Below, piece by piece: positions 10,648 through 20,005 of a DNA stretch of 64,000 nucleotides (positions within the stretch are counted from its first letter, which is position 1; each line of letters begins with the position of its first letter). Both the position numbers and the translations under genes were made by a program. The notes under the pieces are model-generated. The model had not been told where the DNA came from, made no database searches, and saw only the letters and a program-made list of their open reading frames with translations. This DNA comes from Auraticoccus cholistanensis (GTDB taxonomy: Bacteria > Actinomycetota > Actinomycetes > Propionibacteriales > Propionibacteriaceae): positions 695,911 through 759,910 of the forward strand of contig NZ_WPCU01000010.1 of assembly GCF_009742705.1 (NCBI RefSeq), written 5' to 3'.

Positions 10648-11465
10648 GCTGCACGGTGGCCGACGTCGTGGCGGTGCTGGAGCGGCGCTACCCGCCGGCC
10701 ACCGCGGAGTCCTGGGACGCGGTCGGGCTGGTGGTCGGCGACCGGTCCGCGCCGGTCCGCCGGGTGCTGCTCACCGTCGACGTGGTCGACGAGGTGCTGG
10801 CCGAGGCGCGGTCGCTGGGCGCGGAGCTGGTGGTGGCCCACCACCCGCTGCTGCTGCGGGGCCTGCAGTCGGTGGTCGTCGAGCACCCGAAGGGACGGCT
10901 GGTGGTCGAGGCGGTCCGGGCGCAGGTGGCGGTCTTCACCGCCCACACCAACGCCGACGTCGCGGTCGACGGCGTCTCCCAGGCCCTGGCCGACGCGCTG
11001 GGCCTGCTGGACTGCGAGCCACTGGTGCCCGCGCCGGGCTCCCCCACCACCGGGGTGGGACGGGTGGGACGGCTGCCGGTGGCCGTCCCCGCCGGGGAGT
11101 GGCTGGAGCAGGTGGCGGCCGCGCTGCCGCCCACCGTGGCCGGGGTGCGGCTGGCCGGGGACCCGCAGCGGGCGGTGCGGCGGGTGGCGCTCGTCGGCGG
11201 GGCGGGCGACTCCTACCTCGACGCCGCCCGGGCGGCCGGCGTGGACGCCTACCTCACCTCCGACCTGCGCCACCACCCCACGAGCGAGCTGCTGCAGCAC
11301 GAGGGCGCGCCGGTGCTGGTCGACGTGGCGCACTCCGCGGCCGAGGCCACCTGGCTGCCGGTGCTCGCCGGGGTGCTGCGCGACGAGCTGGGCGCCGACG
11401 GCCCGGAGGTCGTCGTCTCACGGGTGCGGACGGACCCGTGGACGGCCGTGGCCGGGCGGGGCTGA
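10644..11465 (+). CDS. NIF3/YbgI-family dinuclear-metal protein
   Basis: 273 residues. GTG overlaps the pepN stop by four bases. Family signature VAHHPLLLRGL (metal-binding His pair) near residue 65, HTNADVAVDG, and the late DVAHSAAE supplying further ligands. NIF3-like proteins form toroidal hexamers with two metals per subunit. Their role is disputed: GTP cyclohydrolase-like in some, and often annotated as a cyclohydrolase I type 2 homologue. In many actinobacteria they precede a zinc-ribbon protein, which is not present here. Ends in a hairpin at 11469-11489. Confidence 0.92.
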
Positions 11466-11468
11466 GCG

Positions 11469-11489
11469 GTCCCGGCTGCCGGCCGGGAC
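11469..11489. terminator. hairpin between convergent genes
   Basis: GTCCCGGC (11469-11476) and GCCGGGAC (11482-11489) form an 8-bp stem with a 5-base loop, right after the nif3 stop and before the end of the convergent membrane gene. No T-run, as is common in high-GC actinobacteria. Confidence 0.5.
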
Positions 11490-11505
11490 GCGGGCGCAGG
11501 CCGCC

Positions 11506-11790
11506 TCAGCGCTCCAGCGCCCGGGCGCCGCTGCGGCCGGTGACCAGCTGCTCGTACTGCTCGGGGGTCTCCAGGCCGTAGATGCTGAGCGGGTGCTGGA
11601 TCTCCGGGCCGGTCTCGCCGCGCCCGCGGCGGATCAGCCGGCTCAGGTAGCCGAGCAGGTAGATGACCGCCACCACGACCAGCGGCAGGCCGAGGAAGAG
11701 CACCAGCTCCGACAGCAGCGACGGGTTCTCCACCGTCGGGAAGCCCGGCAGGGTCCGCAGGGGTACTAGCATGCTGGTCAGTCCGCTCAC
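11506..11790 (-). CDS. small single-span membrane protein
   Basis: 94 residues from GTG 11790, or 88 from the internal ATG 11772. GTG is preferred because TAGTCT ends 7 bases before it. About residues 24-48 are a single membrane span ([20 protein letters not shown]), followed by RLIRRGR, which places the C-terminus in the cytoplasm, and a charged tail with [14 protein letters not shown] do not recognise the family; small subunits of respiratory complexes in actinobacteria look similar. It is divergent from pyrR. Confidence 0.7.
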   Translation of the reverse strand: MSGLTSMLVPLRTLPGFPTVENPSLLSELVLFLGLPLVVVAVIYLLGYLSRLIRRGRGETGPEIQHPLSIYGLETPEQYEQLVTGRSGARALER

Positions 11791-11860
11791 GGCGCTCAGA
11801 CTAGTGCACCTCCGCGGCACGCCCCAGACACCGACCGACCACGACGAGCCAGGGAGCACA

Positions 11861-12457
11861 GTGCCGCGAACCCCAGACCCGGCGACGGGCCGGGTGGTGA
11901 TCGACGCCGCCGAGATGAGCCGGACGCTGACCCGCATGGCCCACCAGGTGCTGGAGGCCAACCACGGCGCCCGCGACCTGGTGGTGCTGGGCATCCCGAC
12001 CCGCGGCGTCCCGCTGGCCCGGCGGCTGGCGGGCCTGATGGCCGACGTCGAGGGGCACCCGGTGCCGGTCGGGCAGCTGGACGTGACGATGTACCGCGAC
12101 GACCTGCGCACCCAGCCCACCCGGCCGGTCGGCCGCACGGTGCTGCCGGCCGAGATCGACGGCGCCGTGGTGGTGCTGGTCGACGACGTGCTGTACTCCG
12201 GGCGGACGGTGGTGGCCGCCCTGGACGCGCTGTCGGACCTGGGCCGCCCGGCCGCCGTCCGGCTGGCGGTGCTGGTCGACCGGGGGCACCGGCAGGTGCC
12301 GGTGCGGGCCGACCACGTGGGCAAGAACCTGCCGACGGCGAGCCACGAGAGGGTGCAGGTGCGACTGGAGGAGATCGACGGCGTGGACGACGTCACCATC
12401 TCGCGGGTCCTGGAGGGCTCGCGGGCGGAGGACTCGCAGGCGGAGGGCTCGCGGTGA
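11861..12457 (+). CDS. pyrR: bifunctional pyr operon regulator / uracil phosphoribosyltransferase
   Basis: 198 residues from GTG 11861 behind AGGGAG. The PRPP-binding loop [18 protein letters not shown] is near residues 104-121. PyrR binds pyr mRNA in response to UMP and also has UPRTase activity in many bacteria. First gene of pyrR-pyrB-pyrC. I looked for a PyrR attenuator hairpin in the short leader (11804-11860) and did not find one. The C-terminal 12 residues ([12 protein letters not shown]) look like an unstructured tail caused by a short imperfect repeat. Confidence 0.95.
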   Translation: MPRTPDPATGRVVIDAAEMSRTLTRMAHQVLEANHGARDLVVLGIPTRGVPLARRLAGLMADVEGHPVPVGQLDVTMYRDDLRTQPTRPVGRTVLPAEIDGAVVVLVDDVLYSGRTVVAALDALSDLGRPAAVRLAVLVDRGHRQVPVRADHVGKNLPTASHERVQVRLEEIDGVDDVTISRVLEGSRAEDSQAEGSR

Positions 12458-13425
12458 AGCGGCACCTGCTGTCGGCCGCCGACCTCTCGGTGGACGAGGT
12501 CGCCAGCATCCTGGACCTGGCCGAGGAGATGTCGGCGGTGCAGAGCCGGCCGGTCAAGAAGCTGCCGGCGCTGCGCGGGCGGACGGTGGTCAACCTCTTC
12601 TTCGAGGACTCCACCCGCACCCGCTCCTCCTTCGAGCTGGCCGGCAAGTGGCTCTCGGCCGACGTCATCAACATCTCCGCCAAAGGCTCCTCGGTGTCCA
12701 AGGGCGAGTCGCTGCGCGACACGGTGCTGACCGTGGCCGCGATGGGCGTGGACGCCCTGGTCATCCGCCACATGGCCTCCGGTGCGCCGCTGCAGGCCTC
12801 CCAGTGGGTCGACGCCCACGTCGTCAACGCCGGCGACGGCACCCACGAGCACCCCACCCAGGCGCTGCTGGACGCCTACGCGATGCGCCGCCACTTCCGC
12901 GCCGCCGACCCCGGGTTCAGCTGGGCCGACAAGACCGTCGCCGTCGTCGGCGACCTCACCCACTCCCGGGTGGCGCGCAGCAACGTGCTGCTGCTGCGCA
13001 CCCTGGGCGCCCGGGTGGTGCTGGTGGCGCCGCCGACGCTGCTGCCCTCGGGGGTGGACAGCTGGCCGGCCGAGGTCTGCACCGACCTGGACCCGGTGGT
13101 GGAGTCCGCCGACGTGCTGATGATGCTGCGGGTGCAGCGCGAGCGGATGTCGGGCGGCTACTTCCCCACCCCGCGCGAGTACACCGTCGGCTACGGCCTG
13201 ACCCGCGACCGGCTGGCCCGGATGAAGCCGGGGGCTGCCATCGCCCACCCGGGGCCGATGAACCGGGGTCTGGAGATCTCCGCCGACGCCGCCGACAGCG
13301 CGGCCTCGCTGGTGCTGGACCAGGTGGCCTCCGGGGTGGCGGTGCGGATGAGCGTGCTGTACCACCTGCTCGGCGGCAGCGACGAGGACGCTGCCGCGGG
13401 CCCGTCGAAGGGAACGACCGCGTGA
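12454..13425 (+). CDS. pyrB: aspartate carbamoyltransferase catalytic subunit
   Basis: 323 residues. Catalyses carbamoyl phosphate plus aspartate to carbamoyl aspartate, the committed pyrimidine step. The carbamoyl phosphate loop [13 protein letters not shown] (near 49-61) and HPTQALLD (near 134-141) are intact. GTG start overlaps the pyrR stop (GTGA). No regulatory pyrI nearby, as in other Gram-positives. Confidence 0.97.
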   Translation: MKRHLLSAADLSVDEVASILDLAEEMSAVQSRPVKKLPALRGRTVVNLFFEDSTRTRSSFELAGKWLSADVINISAKGSSVSKGESLRDTVLTVAAMGVDALVIRHMASGAPLQASQWVDAHVVNAGDGTHEHPTQALLDAYAMRRHFRAADPGFSWADKTVAVVGDLTHSRVARSNVLLLRTLGARVVLVAPPTLLPSGVDSWPAEVCTDLDPVVESADVLMMLRVQRERMSGGYFPTPREYTVGYGLTRDRLARMKPGAAIAHPGPMNRGLEISADAADSAASLVLDQVASGVAVRMSVLYHLLGGSDEDAAAGPSKGTTA

Positions 13426-14699
13426 CCCACCCGACCCTGCTGATCACCGGGGCCCGGCTGGCCGACGGTCGCCGCACGGACCTGCTGCTGGCCGGCGGAC
13501 GGCTGGCCGACCCGGCCTCGGCGCCGGCCGGGGTGGAGACCCTGGACGCCGACGGGCTGCTGGCGCTGCCCGGTCTGGTCGACCTGCACACCCACCTGCG
13601 CGAGCCGGGCCGCGAGGACGCCGAGACCGTCCGCACCGGCACCCTGGCCGCGGCCCGCGGCGGCTACACCGCGGTGCTGGCGATGGCCAACACCAACCCG
13701 GTCACCGACACCGCGGAGGCCGCCGAGCACGTCGCCGCGCTGGGCCGACGCGACGGTGCCGCGCAGGTCGTCCCGGTGGGTGCGGTCACCAAGGGCCTGG
13801 CCGGGGAGCAGCTGGCCGAGCTGGGGCTGATGGCGCGCTCGTCGGCGGCCGTCCGGGTGTTCTCCGACGACGGCAGCTGCGTCCACGACTCGCGGCTGAT
13901 GCGCCGGGCGCTGGAGTACGTCCGCGCCTTCGACGGCGTCGTCGCCCAGCACGCCCAGGACCCCCGGCTCGCCGGACCGGACGCCTGCTGCCACGAGGGC
14001 GAGGTGTCGGGTCGGCTGGGGCTCGGCGGCTGGCCGGCGGTGGCCGAGTCGACGGTCGTGGCCCGCGACGTCCAGCTGGCCCGGCTGACCCGGTCCCGGC
14101 TGCACGTCTGCCACGTCTCCACCGCCGAGACGGTGGAGGTGCTGCGGTGGGCCAAGGCCCAGGGCATCGCCGTCACCGCGGAGGTCACCCCGCACCACCT
14201 GCTGCTGACCACCGATGCCGTCCTCGGCTACGACCCGGTGTTCAAGGTGAACCCGCCGCTGCGTCCCGACGAGCACGTGCAGGCGCTGCGTCAGGGGCTG
14301 GCCGACGGCACGATCGACGCGGTGGGCACCGACCACGCCCCGCACGCCCGCCACGACAAGGAGCACGCCTTCGCCGACGCCGCCTTCGGCATGCTCGGGC
14401 TGGAGACGGCCCTCGGGGTGCTGGTGGAGACCATGGTGGAGCCGGGGCTGCTGTCCTGGTCGGACCTGGTGGAGCGGATGTCGGCCACGCCGGCGCGGAT
14501 CGCGGGGCTGGCCGAGCAGGGACGTCCGCTGGCCGTGGGCGAGCCCGCGAACCTGGTGCTGGTCGACCCGACCCGGCGGACGATCGTCGACCCGGCGGAC
14601 TCGTTCTCGCTGTCCCGCAACAACCCCTACGCCGGTCGCGAGCTCCCCGACCCGGTCGAGGCCACCTTCTGGCAGGGGCGGCCCACCTTCCGCCGCTGA
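13422..14699 (+). CDS. pyrC: dihydroorotase (class I)
   Basis: 425 residues; closes carbamoyl aspartate to dihydroorotate. Metal site HTHLREPG near 57-64, later His residues in EVTPHHLL, and the catalytic DHAPH motif. GTG overlaps the pyrB stop. The usual actinobacterial continuation (carA, carB, pyrD, pyrF) is absent: the operon ends after four bases against an oppositely oriented dioxygenase gene, so the remaining pyr genes must be elsewhere. Confidence 0.97.
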   Translation: MTHPTLLITGARLADGRRTDLLLAGGRLADPASAPAGVETLDADGLLALPGLVDLHTHLREPGREDAETVRTGTLAAARGGYTAVLAMANTNPVTDTAEAAEHVAALGRRDGAAQVVPVGAVTKGLAGEQLAELGLMARSSAAVRVFSDDGSCVHDSRLMRRALEYVRAFDGVVAQHAQDPRLAGPDACCHEGEVSGRLGLGGWPAVAESTVVARDVQLARLTRSRLHVCHVSTAETVEVLRWAKAQGIAVTAEVTPHHLLLTTDAVLGYDPVFKVNPPLRPDEHVQALRQGLADGTIDAVGTDHAPHARHDKEHAFADAAFGMLGLETALGVLVETMVEPGLLSWSDLVERMSATPARIAGLAEQGRPLAVGEPANLVLVDPTRRTIVDPADSFSLSRNNPYAGRELPDPVEATFWQGRPTFRR

Positions 14700-14703
14700 C
14701 GGC

Positions 14704-15576
14704 TCAGTGGGGCCCGCCCACCCAGCCGTCCCCGCAGGCCCCGCCGTCGGCGGCGGCGGCGATGCTGACCTCCTGGCCGTCGGCGGTGAGCAGCGGGTCG
14801 TAGAAGGCCGCGATCTCCTGGGAGGCCCGGGGGACGTAGTGGAAGATGAGCGAGCGGCGGAACCGGTCGGTGCTGGTGTTGGGGTGCGAGCCGTGGACCA
14901 GGCTGCCGTGGAAGAACAGCACGTCTCCGGCGCGCATCTCGGTCTGCAGGATCTCCACGTCCCCGGGGACGGGGACCTGGGCGCTGGTGAAGGACAGCGT
15001 CTCGTCTGCCGGCTCCAGGCACAGCAGCTGGATCCGGTGCGAACCCGGCACGACCCGCAGCGCACCGTTGCCGGCGTCGCAGTCGTCCACCGCGATCCAG
15101 GCCGCCAGGCAGGTCTCGGGGTGGGCCTGCAGGAAGGCGTTGTCCTGGTGCAGCGCCTGACCCCGGGCGGTCGGCGGCTTGAAGTAGAACATGGACTGCG
15201 CGGCCAGGGCCGGGCCGATCAGCGACTCGACCACGTCCCAGATGCGACGGTCGAGCATCAGCCGGCGCGAGATCCGGCCGATCTCGGTGCCGGTGAGCCG
15301 GTGGGGGTGGACGAAGCGCGGGTAGCGGCTGAGGACGTCGTCGGCAGCCACGTGGTCGTCGTGGGCGAGTGAGCGGTCGGCCTCGACCTGGCGCATGAAG
15401 GCGGTGCGGATGGCGGCGACCTCCTCGGCGGGGAGCAGGCCCCGCACGTGGACGACGCCGAGCTCCTCGTAGCGGTCGGGGGCCGTGGTTGCGCTGGTCT
15501 CGATGGTGCTGGCCTCGATGGTGGTGGCCTCGATGGTGGTGGTCTCGATGGTGGTGGTCTCGATGGGGGTGGTCAT
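14704..15576 (-). CDS. phytanoyl-CoA dioxygenase-family Fe(II)/2-oxoglutarate enzyme
   Basis: 290 residues from ATG 15576 (a longer frame begins upstream at 15612). Non-haem iron ligands His143-x-Asp145 in ALHQDNAF and His228 in LVHGSH, with Arg near 240 for 2-oxoglutarate. Typical fold and length of the PhyH family. Residues 6-30 are a low-complexity Thr/Ile/Glu run from a 15-base tandem repeat, probably disordered. Divergent from the AraC gene and next to a sugar importer; such PhyH-AraC pairs are often found beside carbohydrate loci. Natural substrate unknown. Confidence 0.88.
   Translation of the reverse strand: MTTPIETTTIETTTIEATTIEASTIETSATTAPDRYEELGVVHVRGLLPAEEVAAIRTAFMRQVEADRSLAHDDHVAADDVLSRYPRFVHPHRLTGTEIGRISRRLMLDRRIWDVVESLIGPALAAQSMFYFKPPTARGQALHQDNAFLQAHPETCLAAWIAVDDCDAGNGALRVVPGSHRIQLLCLEPADETLSFTSAQVPVPGDVEILQTEMRAGDVLFFHGSLVHGSHPNTSTDRFRRSLIFHYVPRASQEIAAFYDPLLTADGQEVSIAAAADGGACGDGWVGGPH
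15498..15572. repeat. five 15-bp tandem repeats in the 5' end of the dioxygenase gene
   Basis: Five consecutive 15-base units with consensus TCTCGATGGTGGTGG on the + strand, most differing at one to three bases. Read on the reverse strand they keep frame and encode repeats of Ile-Glu-(Thr/Ala)-Thr/Ser-Thr. Copy number could change by slippage without a frameshift. Confidence 0.9.
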
Positions 15577-15646
15577 GTCTCCATGCTGGGCGGCGTCGAC
15601 CCCGACCACCATGGACAGGAGCCCTCACCTCGTTCAAGATCCTGCT

Positions 15647-16486
15647 GTGCGTGCACCGTTGACCATGACCCCGCAGGTCCACCGGCTCACCGTGGGCAGC
15701 CTGACGGAGTCGACGGGCTACCGGGTGCTCCGCCCGCGGGGCACCTCCGACTGGCTGCTGCTGCACACCCGGGCCGGCCGCGGCCGGCTCCGGCTGCCCG
15801 GCGGGGTGGAGCTGTTCGCAGAGCCCGGCACGGCCACCCTGATCAGCCCCGGCACCCCGCACGACTACGGCGTGGAGGAGCAGCTGCAGCACTGGCAGAT
15901 CGAGTTCTCCCACTTCCACCCGCGGCCGGAGTGGGCGGTGCTGCTGGACTGGCCGGAGGCGGCGCCCGGGGTGGGCCGGCTGGTGCTCGACGAGGAGGTC
16001 GAGCAGCGGATGCTGCCCAGCTGGTCGGCGGCCGCCTTCTGGTACCGCTCCTCCCAGCCGCGGGCCGACCTCTTCGCGATGAACGCCCTGGAGCTCGTGC
16101 TGCTGCTGTGCGACACCGCCAACAGCCGCTCCGCCCCCCTGGACCCGCGGATCCTGCGGGTGCTGGAGCACCTGGACCAGCACCTCGCCGAGCCGCTGTC
16201 GGTACCGGCCCTGGCCGAGGTCGCCCACCTCTCCCCCTCGCGCTTCGCGCACCTGTTCGCCGCCCAGGTGGGGACCTCACCGGCCCGCTACCTGGAGCAG
16301 CAGCGGATCGCCCGCGGCCGGATGCTGCTGGAGCACACCCGCCGACCGGTCGCCGAGATAGCCCGCGCGGTGGGCTTCAGCGAGCCGCCCTACTTCTCCA
16401 CCCGCTTCCGCCAGCTGGTCGGGACGACCCCCGTCCGCTACCGCCAGGACCGGCTGGACCCGGCGCGCGGCGGCGCGGACGCCTAG
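15647..16486 (+). CDS. AraC-family transcriptional regulator
   Basis: 279 residues from GTG 15647 (CAAGAT box 6 bases upstream), or 273 from ATG 15665. N-terminal cupin-like sugar-binding domain (about 20-150) and a C-terminal double HTH (about 180-270) with the GFSEPPYFSTRFRQLVGTTP signature. Likely responds to a sugar, and controls the importer and rhamnosidase downstream and perhaps the divergent PhyH gene. Confidence 0.93.
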   Translation: MRAPLTMTPQVHRLTVGSLTESTGYRVLRPRGTSDWLLLHTRAGRGRLRLPGGVELFAEPGTATLISPGTPHDYGVEEQLQHWQIEFSHFHPRPEWAVLLDWPEAAPGVGRLVLDEEVEQRMLPSWSAAAFWYRSSQPRADLFAMNALELVLLLCDTANSRSAPLDPRILRVLEHLDQHLAEPLSVPALAEVAHLSPSRFAHLFAAQVGTSPARYLEQQRIARGRMLLEHTRRPVAEIARAVGFSEPPYFSTRFRQLVGTTPVRYRQDRLDPARGGADA

Positions 16487-16531
16487 CCCGGCAGCAGGAT
16501 CCTCGACTTTTCCCACAGGATCTCCCCTCGC

Positions 16532-16551
16532 GCAGCCGACCCGGGCTGCGG
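16532..16551 (+). terminator. weak hairpin after the AraC gene
   Basis: CGCAGCC (16532-16538) pairs with GGCTGCG (16545-16551). It lies in the 167-base gap before the binding-protein gene, which should also hold that operon's promoter. I saw no convincing -35/-10 pair there. Confidence 0.3.
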
Positions 16552-16653
16552 CAGGTTGGGAGCACCGCCCACCCCCGGCGCGACGCTCTCCCCCCACGGG
16601 TCGGGAGCGTGCGACGCGTCCGCCCGTCGACGACGACGGGCAGGAAGGATCCG

Positions 16654-18054
16654 ATGACGCCGGTTCCGCGCAGCCCGCTGACGACCCGTCCGCTGCCACG
16701 CCGCACGCTGCTCGCGCTCACCGGCGGGCTGGGACTGGCGGGCCTGGCAGGTGGCTGCGCGGTGGTGCCGTCGGGCCGCGACGCGGTGGAGCTGCGTCCG
16801 AACAAGGAGCCGGCCACCGGGCGCCGGACCGAGATCGAGATCTACAACAACTTCGGTGCCGACGTCGGGGCCGGCATCGTGCAGTGCGCGACGGCCTTCG
16901 AGGAGCAGCAGGACGAGATCGCCGTCCGGGTGACCTTCGCGCCCTCCTCGGGCGAGGGCACCGGCGTGCCCCAGAAGCTGCTGACGGCCCTCGCCGGGGG
17001 CCAGGCCCCCGACGTGGCCTTCTGCGACGCGTCGGTGGCGCCGGCCTGGACCCGGCTGGGGATGATGACCGACCTGACGCCGTACTTCGAGGCGGACGGG
17101 CTGTCGCTGGAGGACTTCTTCCCCGCGTGCGCGGCGAGCATGGTGTACCAGGACCGGGTGTGGTCGATGACCTGGGACGCGGACGCGAACTTCCCCTTCT
17201 TCTGGAACAAGACGCTGTTCGAGGAGTGCGGGCTCGATCCCGAGAGGCCGCCCCGCACCATCGAGGAGGTGGACGCCTGCGCCGGCGAGATCGACCGGAT
17301 CGAGGGCGGGCGGGCCACCCGGGTCGGGATCCTGCCCTGGGAGCAGTACGGCGGGGCGAACTCCCTGCTCACCTGGGGCTACTCCTTCGGCGGCTCGTTC
17401 TGGCAGCCGGGCACGAACCAGGTCACCCCCGACGACGAGCACGTCGTGGCCGCGCTGTCCTGGATGACCCGCTCGGCGGAGCGGGTCGGCGGCCCGGACG
17501 CGGTCTCGGTCGCCCCGCCGTCGCTGTCTGCCCACCCCTTCTCCACCGGCAACATCGGGATGTCCTGCCTGGTGACGCCCAACCTGCTGGAGATCCTGCA
17601 GCTCAACCCGGACATGGAGGTCGGCGCGACGCTGCTGCCCTACCAGGGACCCGGTGCCTCCCAGCCCGGCGAGGGGGCGTGGCTGGGTGGCTGGTCCGGG
17701 TTCATCCCGCAGTCGGCCGCCCACCCCGAGGCGGCGTGGCAGTTCCTGCGGTGGCTGGCCGTCAGCGACGAGGGCACCAGGGCGCAGTGGGAGAACATCG
17801 GCTTCCCGGTGGGCTACGCCGCCGCCGCGGTCAACCAGACCATCGCCGACGACCCCGTCGCCGGCATCTACCACCAGAGCCTGACGTCGATGGTCCACAC
17901 CCGGCCGCTGATCACGGTGAACAACTTCTACAACCAGCGGCTGGAGGAGAAGGTCGAGCTCGCCGTCTACGGCCGGGCCAGCCCGGAGGCGGCGATGAGG
18001 CAGGTGAAGGACCTCACGAACCGTGAGGCCGACCGGTTCGAGCGGGTGGGGTGA
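16654..18054 (+). CDS. carbohydrate ABC transporter substrate-binding lipoprotein
   Basis: 466 residues from ATG 16654 after AGGAAGGA. Lipoprotein signal: PRRTLLAL then LAGGC, with a twin-arginine flavour. The body is a family 1 (maltose-type) binding protein: IYNNFGADVG, GQAPDVAF, AWLGGWSGFIPQSA and the helical C-terminal half. It delivers a sugar to the two permeases that follow; the GTG of the first overlaps its stop. With the downstream rhamnosidase, a rhamnosylated oligosaccharide or glycoside is a reasonable guess. Confidence 0.93.
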   Translation: MTPVPRSPLTTRPLPRRTLLALTGGLGLAGLAGGCAVVPSGRDAVELRPNKEPATGRRTEIEIYNNFGADVGAGIVQCATAFEEQQDEIAVRVTFAPSSGEGTGVPQKLLTALAGGQAPDVAFCDASVAPAWTRLGMMTDLTPYFEADGLSLEDFFPACAASMVYQDRVWSMTWDADANFPFFWNKTLFEECGLDPERPPRTIEEVDACAGEIDRIEGGRATRVGILPWEQYGGANSLLTWGYSFGGSFWQPGTNQVTPDDEHVVAALSWMTRSAERVGGPDAVSVAPPSLSAHPFSTGNIGMSCLVTPNLLEILQLNPDMEVGATLLPYQGPGASQPGEGAWLGGWSGFIPQSAAHPEAAWQFLRWLAVSDEGTRAQWENIGFPVGYAAAAVNQTIADDPVAGIYHQSLTSMVHTRPLITVNNFYNQRLEEKVELAVYGRASPEAAMRQVKDLTNREADRFERVG

Positions 18055-19019
18055 GACGACAGGTGAGCAGCGTGGAGAAGACCGCACCGAGCAGCCCTCC
18101 GGCCGCCGCGAGGCCCCGCCCGCGCCCCGGACGCAGCCGGCTGCAGCGCTCCAACCAGCGGTGGGGGCTGCTCTTCTGCTCCCCGGCCATCCTGGGCATC
18201 CTGCTGCTGACCGTCTACCCGGTCGCCCGCTCCTTCCAGCAGAGCCTGACGACGTCGACGATGATGACCGACGGGCGCTTCGTCGGGCTGCAGAACTACC
18301 GCGACCTCCTCACCGACGGGGCGTTCTGGCAGGCCCTCGGCAACACCGTGTTCATCCTCGGCTGGTCGCTGCCGCTGAGCATCGCCTTCGCCCTCGTGCT
18401 GGCCCTGCTGCTCAACATGCGGGTGCGCGGCCGCTCGGTCTACCGGGTGCTCTTCTTCCTGCCCTCCATCGTGCCCCTGGTGGCCAGCGCGGTGGTGTGG
18501 TCCTACGTCTTCAACCCCCAGCACGGGGTGCTCAACTCCCTGCTGGGGACCGTCGGCATCACCGGTCCCTCCTGGCTCTCCGACCCGGACTGGGCCAAGC
18601 CGGCGCTCGTCGTCGTGGCGGTGTGGGGGGTCGGCAGCCTGATGGTGATCCTGCTCGCGGGGGTGCAGGACGTCCCCGCCCAGCTGTACGAGCAGGCCCG
18701 GATCGACGGCGCCGACGCCTTCTCCCGCTTCCGCAACGTGACGCTGCCGTTCATGTCCCCGCACCTGCTCTTCGCGCTGGTCACGGGGGTCATCGCGGGG
18801 TTCCAGTACTTCACCGAGGTGTTCGTGCTGACCGACGGCACCGGTGGTCCCGCCGGCTCGACCATGGTGGCGGGCCTGTACCTGTACCAGAACATCTTCT
18901 ACTTCTTCAAGACCGGCTACGCCAGCGCGATGGCGTGGGTGCTGTTCCTGGTGGCCGCGGCGGTGGCGCTGGTCCTCTTCCGCACCGTCGGCCGGCGCGT
19001 CTACTACGGAGGCAGCTGA
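18051..19019 (+). CDS. carbohydrate ABC transporter permease (MalF type)
   Basis: 322 residues from GTG 18051, which overlaps the previous stop; GTG 18063 is an alternative. A charged N-terminal tail of about 35 residues precedes six membrane spans. The EAA loop reads EQARIDGADAFSRFRNVTLP, the site where the ATPase docks. No ATPase gene is present in the locus, so a shared MsiK-type ATPase encoded elsewhere is expected. Confidence 0.93.
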   Translation: MRRQVSSVEKTAPSSPPAAARPRPRPGRSRLQRSNQRWGLLFCSPAILGILLLTVYPVARSFQQSLTTSTMMTDGRFVGLQNYRDLLTDGAFWQALGNTVFILGWSLPLSIAFALVLALLLNMRVRGRSVYRVLFFLPSIVPLVASAVVWSYVFNPQHGVLNSLLGTVGITGPSWLSDPDWAKPALVVVAVWGVGSLMVILLAGVQDVPAQLYEQARIDGADAFSRFRNVTLPFMSPHLLFALVTGVIAGFQYFTEVFVLTDGTGGPAGSTMVAGLYLYQNIFYFFKTGYASAMAWVLFLVAAAVALVLFRTVGRRVYYGGS

Positions 19020-19948
19020 TGGCCGGCACCGAGACGGCGCTGGCGGGCGCCACCGTCGAGCCCCCGCGCGACGAGCGCACCCTCGCCACCGACCCGCCGG
19101 CGTCGGTGCGCCGGCCCCGGCCCTGGACCTGGCTGCTCACCGCGCTGGCCAAGCACGCCGTGCTGATCGGGCTCTCGGTCGTCTTCCTCATCCCGCTGGC
19201 GTGGATGGTCACCGGTGCGTTCAAGACCGCCGCGGACCTCAACGCGACGCCCACGGTGTGGTGGCCGGACCAGATCACCTTCGACAACTTCACCCAGGCG
19301 GCGCAGCTGTTCCCGCTGGCCCGCTACTTCCTCAACACCGCCGTCATCTGCCTGCTGTCCGTGGTCGGTGCGGTCGCCTCCTCGGCGATGGTGGGCTACG
19401 GCCTGGCCCGGATCGAGTGGCGGGGGCGGACGGTGCTGTTCGTCATCATCCTGGCCACCACCATGATCCCCTTCTACGTGACCATGCTGCCGGTCTTCGA
19501 GATCTACCGGACGCTCGGGCTCACCAACACCTGGGTGCCGCTGGTGCTGCCGCAGTTCCTCGGCGTGCCGATCTACATCTTCCTGCTCCGCCAGTTCCTG
19601 ATGTCGCTGCCCAAGGAGCTGTCGGAGAGCGCGCGGATCGACGGCGCCAACGAGTGGCAGATCTTCGTCCGGGTCATCCTGCCGCTGGTGAAGCCGGCGC
19701 TGGTCGCCGTGGGCCTGTTCCAGTTCCTCGCCTCCTGGAACGACTTCCTGGGCCCGCTCATCTACCTCTCCGACTCCCGGCTCTACACCATCTCCCTCGG
19801 CCTCAACTTCTTCAAGGGCGAGTACAGCAGCGAGTTCGGGCCCCTGATGGCGGTCAGCACGCTGACCGTCGTCCCGGTCGTCGTGCTGTTCTTCTTCGCC
19901 CAGCGCACCTTCATCGAGGGCATCACCCTCACCGGGGTCAAGGGCTGA
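19019..19948 (+). CDS. carbohydrate ABC transporter permease (MalG type)
   Basis: 309 residues; ATG shares one base with the previous stop (TGATG) behind an ACGGAGG ribosome site. Six spans, EAA loop SESARIDGANEWQIFVRVILP, and the usual MalG-type C-terminal end. Second half of the heteromeric channel with the preceding gene. Confidence 0.94.
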   Translation: MAGTETALAGATVEPPRDERTLATDPPASVRRPRPWTWLLTALAKHAVLIGLSVVFLIPLAWMVTGAFKTAADLNATPTVWWPDQITFDNFTQAAQLFPLARYFLNTAVICLLSVVGAVASSAMVGYGLARIEWRGRTVLFVIILATTMIPFYVTMLPVFEIYRTLGLTNTWVPLVLPQFLGVPIYIFLLRQFLMSLPKELSESARIDGANEWQIFVRVILPLVKPALVAVGLFQFLASWNDFLGPLIYLSDSRLYTISLGLNFFKGEYSSEFGPLMAVSTLTVVPVVVLFFFAQRTFIEGITLTGVKG

Positions 19949-20005
19949 GCCGGGCCGCCCGCCGACCCGCAGACCCCCTGCCCCACCGCCCCAGGAGGAA
20001 CAGCC

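Noticed and set aside
11804-11860. PyrR-dependent attenuator before pyrR
   Set aside because: The leader is only about 55 bases and has no terminator/antiterminator pair or PyrR-binding loop that I could see.
15498-15572. CRISPR-like array
   Set aside because: Units are directly adjacent 15-mers with no spacers and lie in a reading frame; a coding tandem repeat.
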